Positions 56,500 to 64,000 of a stretch of DNA of 64,000 nucleotides are shown piece after piece. Numbering within the stretch: position 1 is the stretch's first letter; each line of letters opens with the position of its first letter. The notes under the pieces are model-generated. The model saw only the letters and a program-made list of their open reading frames with translations. It did not search any database and had not been told where the DNA came from. The stretch is from Gammaproteobacteria bacterium RIFOXYD12_FULL_61_37 (lineage in GTDB: Bacteria; Pseudomonadota; Gammaproteobacteria; Chromatiales; Chromatiaceae). The stretch is from the NCBI GenBank assembly GCA_001801995.1, contig MGZB01000044.1:30770-94769 (forward strand). Reading direction: 5' to 3'. Both the position numbers and the translations under genes were made by a program.

Positions 56500-56976
56500 A
56501 TGAGCAAAGTTCCACTGACCGTCCGTGGGGCGGAAAAACTGCGTCAGGAGCTCAACGAGCTGAAGACCGTGGCGCGTCCCAGGGTCATACAAGCCATCTC
56601 CGAGGCCCGTGCCCACGGCGACCTGAAGGAGAACGCCGAATACCACGCCGCCCGCGAACAGCAGAGCTTCATCGAGGGCCGCATCAAGGATATCGAAGGC
56701 AAGCTCTCCAACGCCCATATCATCGACGTGAAGACCCTGAACGCCGGCGGCAAGGTGGTGTTCGGCTCCACCGTGCAGGTGGAGGATCTGGACAGCGGCG
56801 AGGAACACAGCTACCAGATCGTCGGCGAGGACGAGGCCGACATCAAGCACGGCATGATCTCCGTCACCTCACCCATCGCCCGCGCCCTCATCGGTAAGGT
56901 GGAAGGCGACGTGGCCCTGGTCAACACCCCCGGCGGCAAGCGCGAGCTGGAGATCGTCGAGGTCCGCTACGAATAA
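56500..56976 (+). CDS. greA: Transcription elongation factor GreA
   Basis: This 158-residue factor rescues stalled RNA polymerase by stimulating transcript cleavage. The coiled-coil N-domain carries the acidic tip ([20 protein letters not shown]), and the C-domain has [11 protein letters not shown] and [10 protein letters not shown]. It follows carB by 13 nt, with GAGAGAAG as ribosome site, the usual gammaproteobacterial arrangement. Confidence 0.97.
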   Translation: MSKVPLTVRGAEKLRQELNELKTVARPRVIQAISEARAHGDLKENAEYHAAREQQSFIEGRIKDIEGKLSNAHIIDVKTLNAGGKVVFGSTVQVEDLDSGEEHSYQIVGEDEADIKHGMISVTSPIARALIGKVEGDVALVNTPGGKRELEIVEVRYE

Positions 56977-56994
56977 ACCTAGAAACCTCTTTTC

Positions 56995-57126
56995 AACCGC
57001 AAAGGACGCAAAGAACGCTAAGGAAAACAACCCGATGCCTTCATCTTTGTTCCTGCCTTTCTGGTAAGGGGCGAAACCTAGACAAGCCAATGAATTCCTT
57101 CGCGTTTCTTCGCGGCCTTTGCGGTT
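56995..57126. repeat. 132-nt AACCGCAAAG element after greA
   Basis: It is the second 132-nt copy, inverted relative to 38804-38935. Ends AACCGCAAAG and CTTTGCGGTT enclose a core that matches the other copy along its whole length. It lies between greA and pilU. Confidence 0.85.
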
Positions 57127-57201
57127 AAATGAGGAGATTGGGATAAACCCGCCCTGAAGGGCGGCCAGGGATGTCGCGGAGCCCGATAGGCGGCTCCGGA
57201 A

Positions 57202-58356
57202 TCATAGAAATTCCTCGTTGCTGTCCTTCGGGGTCAGGCTGAATCCACCCAATTCCCCGTCAGGTTTCGTCTCGGCCTGGGCGATGCGTTTACCCGCCTG
57301 GTCGGTGCGGATCTTGATCTTGACGTTGCTCTTCGAGTCGGCGTAGTCGCAGGCCGTCTCCTCGCTGATGACTCCTTGATAGTAAAGCTCCACCAAGTGC
57401 TGGTCGAAGGACTGCATGCCGTAGTTGCTCCCCTTTTCGATGGCGTCCCTCAACTGGGCCAGCTCCAGCTTGGTGATCAGATCGGCGATATAGGGGGTAT
57501 TGATCAGCACCTCCACCACGGCGACTTTGCCGCCGCCCTCGCGGGGTGCCAGGCGCTGGCAGACGATGGCGCGCAGGTTCTGGGCGATGCGCTTGGCCTG
57601 GGATTCGTGGGAGTCCTTTTCGAAAAAGGCCAGCATGCGTTCCAGGGCGGTGATGGCATTGTTGGCATGCAGCGTGGTCAGCGCCAGGTGGCCGGTGTTG
57701 GCGAACTTCAGCGCGAATTCCATGGTCTCCAGGTCGCGGATCTCGCCCAGGAGGATGACATCCGGGGCCTCGCGCAAGGCCGATCGCATGCCGGTCTGGA
57801 AGGACTTGGTGTCCGTGCCGATCTCCCGTTGGGCGACGATGGATTTCTTGTGGTTGTGCATGAATTCGATCGGGTCTTCCAGGGTCAGGATATGACCGCC
57901 GACGGTGGAGTTGCGGTGATCGATCATGGCGGCCAGGGAAGTTGTCTTGCCCGAACCTGTGGCGCCAACCACCAGGATCAGACCGTTGCGCTGCATCACC
58001 AGATCCTTGAGGACCTGGGGCATGCCCAGCTCTTCGATGGTCGGCACCTGGCTGTTGACCCGCCGCAGCACCAGGGAGACCTCGCCGCGCTGGCGGAAGG
58101 CGTTGCCGCGAAAGCGGCCGATGCCCTTGTAGGAGAGGGAAAAGTCCACCTCGCCATGTTCGTCGAATCGCTTGACCTTTTCGTCGGGGAGGTTTTCACG
58201 CACCATCGTCTCGGTGATGCCCGGCGGCAGGGGGTCGCCAAGCTGGGCGAAGCCATCGGGGGTTTTCATCGAGATCCGCGCGCCGGTATGGAAAAAGACA
58301 TCGGCGGCATTTTTCTTCGCCATTAACTGAAGGACGCGCGGCAGGTCAATGCTCAT
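57202..58356 (-). CDS. pilU: PilT/PilU-type retraction ATPase
   Basis: This 384-residue hexameric ATPase powers pilus retraction. Walker A is VVGATGSGKTTSLAAMI, the Asp box is ILTLEDPIEFMH, Walker B is VILLGEIRDLETM and the His box is HLALTTLHANNA. The long C-terminal tail (DQAGKRIAQAETKPDGELGG...) and overall pattern favour PilU over PilT. pilT, its usual neighbour, is absent here. Confidence 0.9.
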   Translation of the reverse strand: MSIDLPRVLQLMAKKNAADVFFHTGARISMKTPDGFAQLGDPLPPGITETMVRENLPDEKVKRFDEHGEVDFSLSYKGIGRFRGNAFRQRGEVSLVLRRVNSQVPTIEELGMPQVLKDLVMQRNGLILVVGATGSGKTTSLAAMIDHRNSTVGGHILTLEDPIEFMHNHKKSIVAQREIGTDTKSFQTGMRSALREAPDVILLGEIRDLETMEFALKFANTGHLALTTLHANNAITALERMLAFFEKDSHESQAKRIAQNLRAIVCQRLAPREGGGKVAVVEVLINTPYIADLITKLELAQLRDAIEKGSNYGMQSFDQHLVELYYQGVISEETACDYADSKSNVKIKIRTDQAGKRIAQAETKPDGELGGFSLTPKDSNEEFL

Positions 58357-58506
58357 CAGGGGCTCCCAGGGTTTCTTCCATTCGCAAGGATCAGCCAGTG
58401 CCCGCGCCTTTGCAAGGCGGCATGGCCGATAGCGTGATCTTGTTCAAAGGATGGGTGACTTGCCGGACCCCAGCTCAGAGGTCTTATTGCCGCCGGGGAT
58501 GAAGCC

Positions 58507-58541
58507 CCGGGCTGCGGGCGGTTTGAACGCCCGCAGCCCGG
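58507..58541 (-). terminator. Strong hairpin downstream of the cold-shock gene
   Basis: A perfect 14-bp stem (CCGGGCTGCGGGCG with its inverse) encloses a 7-nt loop. It lies 25 nt past the cold-shock gene stop on the minus strand. There is no U-tract. Confidence 0.5.
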
Positions 58542-58565
58542 AGAAGGCCAGGTTACAATGAGAGG

Positions 58566-58769
58566 TTAGGCGGATTCGAGAGCGACTGCGTGCAGCCCCT
58601 TGGGGCCTTGGCCAATTTCGAATTGGACACGCTGCCCTTCTTTCAAGGTCTTGTATCCATCCATGCCGATAGAGGAGAAGTGGATGAAGATGTCCTCTTC
58701 ACTCTCGTCGGCAACGACAAATCCGTACCCTTTTGCATTGTTGAACCATTTCACGACACCGGTAGGCAT
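58566..58769 (-). CDS. cspD: CspD-like cold-shock domain protein
   Basis: This 67-residue single cold-shock domain has RNP1 NAKGYGFVV and RNP2 DIFIHFSSI. It binds single-stranded nucleic acid. Its position, divergent from clpS-clpA, is that of E. coli cspD, which supports the symbol over other csp names. GGGAG lies 6 nt before the ATG. Confidence 0.93.
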   Translation of the reverse strand: MPTGVVKWFNNAKGYGFVVADESEEDIFIHFSSIGMDGYKTLKEGQRVQFEIGQGPKGLHAVALESA

Positions 58770-59005
58770 TTATTTCTCCCTATCCATATACTTTGGTTCA
58801 ATGACATTGTGTGCGGGGTGAGACCCCATCTTGTCGTCTGCTTTCCCGCGTGCGGCTACTGCCTGGGCGGTAAGTGCGCGATTGACAATTATATGCGGAT
58901 CTGGGAAGTGGTCAAATATTGGTCAACCATCCGGGAAAGGATGCCTCCGGTTTTTCCCCGAGAAGTAGGGTGAGAAGTCTGTGCAACTTCCGCTAAAATC
59001 CCCTC

Positions 59006-59329
59006 ATGGCTGATAACGACTACAACGAAGACGAAGAGGGCGGGCTGGCGGTACAGGAGGAGAAGCCGCAGGTCAAGCGGCCTCCCCTGTTCAAGGTCAT
59101 ACTGTTGAATGACGATTACACTCCCATGGAGTTCGTGGTGCATGTGCTGGAGACTTTTTTCACTATGAACCGGGAGAAGGCCACGCAGGTCATGCTGCAT
59201 GTACATACGCGCGGTGTCGGCGTTTGCGGTGTCTTTCCCAGGGACATCGCGGAGACCAAGGTGCACCAGGTAAATGAATATTCGCGCTACAACCAGCATC
59301 CCCTATTGTGCGCGATGGAAGAGGCCTGA
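59006..59329 (+). CDS. clpS: ClpAP adaptor ClpS
   Basis: This 107-residue N-end-rule adaptor has an acidic flexible N-terminus. The family core [40 protein letters not shown] and [12 protein letters not shown] is present. It delivers substrates to ClpA, encoded 3 nt downstream. Confidence 0.96.
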   Translation: MADNDYNEDEEGGLAVQEEKPQVKRPPLFKVILLNDDYTPMEFVVHVLETFFTMNREKATQVMLHVHTRGVGVCGVFPRDIAETKVHQVNEYSRYNQHPLLCAMEEA

Positions 59330-59332
59330 CAG

Positions 59333-61624
<2,292 letters not shown>

Positions 61625-61761
61625 TATGGCCATGGCAGCCCTCGCCGGGAACCGTATCCCAATTCAGCCACGGACCTGGACATGGCCGTCCAACTACAGG
61701 GAATTGCCAGCGTCTGGTAATGGGTGATCGACATCCTCACTCTCCCACAACAGATCGGCGC

Positions 61762-62076
61762 TCACCCCAAGGCATCGGACAACTTCAATAGGGTATCCGC
61801 CCTGGGGATCGCCTTGCCAGACTCAAAGCGGGCCACCTGCGCCTGCGTCATCCGTGCCTTTTCCGCCAGCTCGCTTTGACTCATCCCCAGCCAGACGCGC
61901 CAAGCCTTGAGCAGACTGAAACCCCCCTGCACATTCATCTTAACCACCTCATGGGGCAGGGTAGTGCGTTTCTCGCCACGACGAGCCAGCAGCGCTTCAT
62001 AATCCGCCACCGGCAGCACCACAAAGGCCGGTACGCCGTCGTGGCAGATGATCTGAACTTCAATATGTGCGTTCAT
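61762..62076 (-). CDS. XRE-family antitoxin
   Basis: This 104-residue protein has an N-terminal segment (VPAFVVLPVADYEALLA) like antitoxins of the Phd/HigA-fusion type. A C-terminal helix-turn-helix follows (GMSQSELAEKARMTQAQVARFESGKAIPRADTLLKLSDAL). It should neutralise the RelE-like toxin encoded just upstream (17-nt overlap) and repress the pair. Confidence 0.85.
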   Translation of the reverse strand: MNAHIEVQIICHDGVPAFVVLPVADYEALLARRGEKRTTLPHEVVKMNVQGGFSLLKAWRVWLGMSQSELAEKARMTQAQVARFESGKAIPRADTLLKLSDALG

Positions 62077-62275
62077 CGCATTTTTTCACCTCTTCGATCA
62101 GGCTGATCTCAATCGCCGTATCTACAGTCATCAATATCCGGTAATCCCCCACGCGCAAGCGATGGGTATAGGCGTGATTGACCAGCGCCAGCACATCGCA
62201 GGGCTTGCCGCTAGCGTAGTCCTCGATGGCGATCCCCTCGCCCAGCCGGAACCGGAGGTCGAGTTCAATCAGCAA
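62060..62275 (-). CDS. RelE/ParE-like toxin, N-terminally shortened
   Basis: The last 40 residues (HRLRVGDYRILMTVDTAIEISLIEEVKKCDERTY) match the C-terminal half of RelE-type toxins, where RLRVGxYR and EVKKRDERTY are hallmarks. Here C replaces R in KKRDERTY, which may remove a catalytic residue. The N-terminal 35 residues do not fit the family, and only a TTG start (62275) is available. It is probably a decayed toxin with a retained antitoxin. Confidence 0.6.
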   Translation of the reverse strand: MLIELDLRFRLGEGIAIEDYASGKPCDVLALVNHAYTHRLRVGDYRILMTVDTAIEISLIEEVKKCDERTY

Positions 62276-62518
62276 CTGGTTTGGTAAGCGGCGATTTGGT
62301 GCCTGCCGTGGCCTTGCTGTCTTTCCTCCGAAAACCCTACCTCTTGGGCTATCTCAGCTCAGGCCTTTCCTGGTCCATTTGATGCCAGATCGGCCGGACG
62401 ATCGCCTGCAAGGGCGTCTTGACCACCGTCGTGACTGATTGACGGGCCCGAGGAAGGGCAGGATACTTCAGCGTAGGGGCTTGGATTTCCTATCCTTTAT
62501 TATGCAGGACCCAAAAAT

Positions 62519-62785
62519 ATGTATGCAGTAGAATTTGAATCTATTATCAAAGGCAACACGCTGGAGATTCCTGCACACCTGCTCCGGAATATTTCCAACA
62601 ATCGGCAGGTCAAGGTGATCATGCTAATGCCTGAAGCAACGGAAGCACAACAACCCTCTTCCAAGCCAATACTTAGAGAGCATTTGTTGGATATCGCCAA
62701 GCGTTGTGCTGCACTGCCTTTACTCGATCATCGTACCCCTGATGAAATACTGGGTTACGATGATTATGGAATGCCAACGGTATGA
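62519..62785 (+). CDS. VapB-like antitoxin of the second VapBC pair
   Basis: This 88-residue protein has an AbrB-like N-terminus (ESIIKGNTLEIPAHLLRNISNNRQVKVIML) and a C-terminal toxin-binding tail (LPLLDHRTPDEILGYDDYGMP). It overlaps the PIN gene by 4 nt. Base composition is clearly less GC-rich than in the core genes, suggesting transfer. Confidence 0.75.
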   Translation: MYAVEFESIIKGNTLEIPAHLLRNISNNRQVKVIMLMPEATEAQQPSSKPILREHLLDIAKRCAALPLLDHRTPDEILGYDDYGMPTV

Positions 62786-63186
62786 TGATCGACTCTTCCG
62801 CTCTGATAGCCATTCTTGAGAATGAGCCTGAGACGGCACAACTGCTTGAAGCGATAACCAACAATCCGGTTCGGCTGATTTCGGCGGTATCCCTGGTGGA
62901 AACCAGTATTGTGATTCTAAATCGGCGGGGAGAAGCTGGTGTTGCCGAATTGGATACTTTTCTGCAGGAGGCCTGTATTGAGGCCATTGCGGTAACATCA
63001 GAACAAGCAATATTGGCCCGGCAAGCTTATATACAGTACGGCAAAGGTCGGCATCCTGCCAAGCTCAATTTCGGAGATTGTTTCTCCTATGCTGCAGCAA
63101 TGGCTTGCAATGAACGTTTGTTATTCAAGGGGAATGATTTTGGAAAAACAAACATCGCATGCTGCATCGATTGGAAAGAAACTTGA
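62782..63186 (+). CDS. vapC: VapC-type PIN-domain toxin, second pair
   Basis: This 134-residue PIN ribonuclease starts MIDSSALIAILENEPE. It has SAVSLVETSIVILNRRG and KLNFGDCFSYAAAMACNERLLFKGNDFGKTNI, carrying the conserved acidic residues. It is of a different PIN subfamily from the CRISPR-locus VapC (12978-13385). The lower GC content matches its antitoxin. Confidence 0.9.
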   Translation: MMIDSSALIAILENEPETAQLLEAITNNPVRLISAVSLVETSIVILNRRGEAGVAELDTFLQEACIEAIAVTSEQAILARQAYIQYGKGRHPAKLNFGDCFSYAAAMACNERLLFKGNDFGKTNIACCIDWKET

Positions 63187-63201
63187 CCCCAGTGAATTGC
63201 A

Positions 63202-63280
63202 GGGTAGGTTGGGCTGACGTTAGGAAGCTCAACAACGAAGGTCAGCGTCGAATGTTGGGCTTCGTGTCTCAGCCTAACCC
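63202..63280. repeat. Imperfect palindromic element downstream of vapC
   Basis: GGGTAGGTTGGGCTGA at the left end pairs with TCAGCCTAACCC at the right. Inner segments GAAGCTCAAC and GTTGGGCTTC also pair. It looks like a small dispersed MITE/REP-type element, though no second copy occurs in this window. Confidence 0.55.
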
Positions 63281-63326
63281 GTGCTGTTATCTACTCTACC
63301 CATTGATGCATTAGTCGAGGTAAGTC

Positions 63327-63896
63327 ATGACCTTTTACTACCTCTTGCTTCTAGTTATACTTGTTGTGCCTGACATGGTTTTTGCCGGGGACATCCAGCC
63401 AAAACAACAGCATTCCCCTCCCCCACTCTCGATACCCAAACAGTTGCAGGCAGAAATCGAAAGACTGATTACCCAGGCGGATCAGAAGTCGATAAAAGAT
63501 GCCAGAATAAGGTCAATTAGTGCCAGTACAGCCGAGTATCGGTATGCCCGTTACTTTAGGAATTGGAAGGCTAAGATCGAACGCATTGGCACCCTGAACT
63601 ACCCAACGTCTGCGCGTGGGGAACCTCATGGAAATGGCATGGCAGGAGTCGAAATAGGACCAGATGGTTCAGTTCTGTCTATCAATATAATTCGCTCAAC
63701 CGGCAATAAGATTTTCGATGATGCCATGGTACGAATAGTCAGGTTGGCTGCTCCTTTCGCTCCGTTTCAACCCGAGATTCGGCGTGAAACCGATGTCATT
63801 TCGATTACTGCCACCTGGCGGTTTTCTCCGGGCAAAAATGCCAAGCCCACAGGGCCAATAGTGTCAAATGCGATTGAATTACGTGAATTACGGTAA
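63327..63896 (+). CDS. TonB C-terminal domain protein
   Basis: This 189-residue protein has a signal or anchor sequence (FYYLLLLVILVVPDMVFAG) and a TonB_C domain: NYPTSARGEPHGNGMAGVEIGPDGSVLSINIIRSTGNKIFDDAMVRIV. It lacks the long proline-rich spacer of a full TonB; only QHSPPPLSIP is present. It may be a periplasmic TonB-C/TolA-like protein, not a transport motor part. No ExbBD is adjacent. Confidence 0.75.
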   Translation: MTFYYLLLLVILVVPDMVFAGDIQPKQQHSPPPLSIPKQLQAEIERLITQADQKSIKDARIRSISASTAEYRYARYFRNWKAKIERIGTLNYPTSARGEPHGNGMAGVEIGPDGSVLSINIIRSTGNKIFDDAMVRIVRLAAPFAPFQPEIRRETDVISITATWRFSPGKNAKPTGPIVSNAIELRELR

Positions 63897-63983
63897 TGGG
63901 ATGGTCGCCCCTCTCCAAACCGGCATCTGAGTGCCAAAGTGTGGCGAATAGAGATTCCCACTGACTGAAGAGAGGCAACTGAG

Positions 63984-64000
63984 ATGAAGATTACGACGAT
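63984..64000 (+). CDS. First codons of a gene, possibly an IS110-family transposase
   Basis: ATG 63984 after GAGAGGCAACTGAG begins MKITT, and the window ends there. Many IS110-family transposases begin MKITTIGLDLAK, and the gene-free 87 nt upstream would then be the element's left end. Five codons are too few for more than a suggestion. Confidence 0.3.

Overview
The window is GC-rich proteobacterial DNA, most likely from a gammaproteobacterium and possibly a sulfur-oxidising lineage. The housekeeping blocks carA-carB-greA, cspD/clpS-clpA, nnrD-tsaE-amiC and yadGH have the gammaproteobacterial arrangement. A sulfide:quinone-oxidoreductase-like flavoprotein, a TauE-type exporter and NnrS fit a sulfur/nitrogen-oxide lifestyle. 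The lineage is inferred from gene order and protein resemblance only.

Region 1 (about 0.3-17.3 kb) is a type III-B CRISPR-Cas locus on the + strand: cas6, an NE0113-type CARF protein, a frameshifted Card1/Can2-like CARF nuclease, cmr1, cas10 (cmr2), cmr3, a RhuM-Fic gene, cmr4, cmr5, cmr6, csx16, vapBC, a small membrane-anchored SAVED-like protein, cas2, cas1, a catalytically empty cas1-like gene, a second cas2, and a CRISPR array of ten intact 37-nt repeats plus one degenerate terminal repeat. The array starts 9 nt after the last cas2, and a palindromic MITE-like element interrupts its distal end. This is the most unusual part of the window. It combines a cyclic-oligoadenylate-making Cas10, several predicted cOA sensors, a Fic gene inside the Cmr operon, a VapBC pair and a doubled Cas1/Cas2 set.

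Region 2 (17.3-25.8 kb, minus strand) holds an orphan ABC-2 permease and a type I restriction-modification operon (hsdR, GxxExxY protein, hsdM, YhcG/DUF1016 nuclease, hsdS). Paired inverted repeats punctuate this operon. Region 3 (26-35 kb) has an HD-GYP protein, cytochrome b561, a QseBC-like two-component system and a five-gene operon (thermostable-hemolysin family, acyl-AMP ligase, heme-oxygenase-like oxidase, SDR, TPR protein). A PmrA/QseB-type box lies at its promoter.

Region 4 (35-41.6 kb) carries a membrane-anchored methyltransferase, a pseudopilin, and a TPP enzyme-glycosyltransferase-sulfotransferase operon. Two of these genes contain in-frame insertions of small palindromic repeats. 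A TSUP exporter follows. Region 5 (41.9-61.6 kb) is mostly core: yadGH, nnrS, a V4R-like/roadblock-like cluster, nnrD-tsaE-amiC, an SQR-like flavoprotein, carAB, greA, pilU, cspD, clpSA. Region 6 (61.7-64 kb) is accessory: an XRE antitoxin with a shortened RelE-like toxin, a second VapBC, a TonB-C protein, and the first codons of a probable IS110-family transposase. Dispersed palindromic repeats of several families occur throughout.
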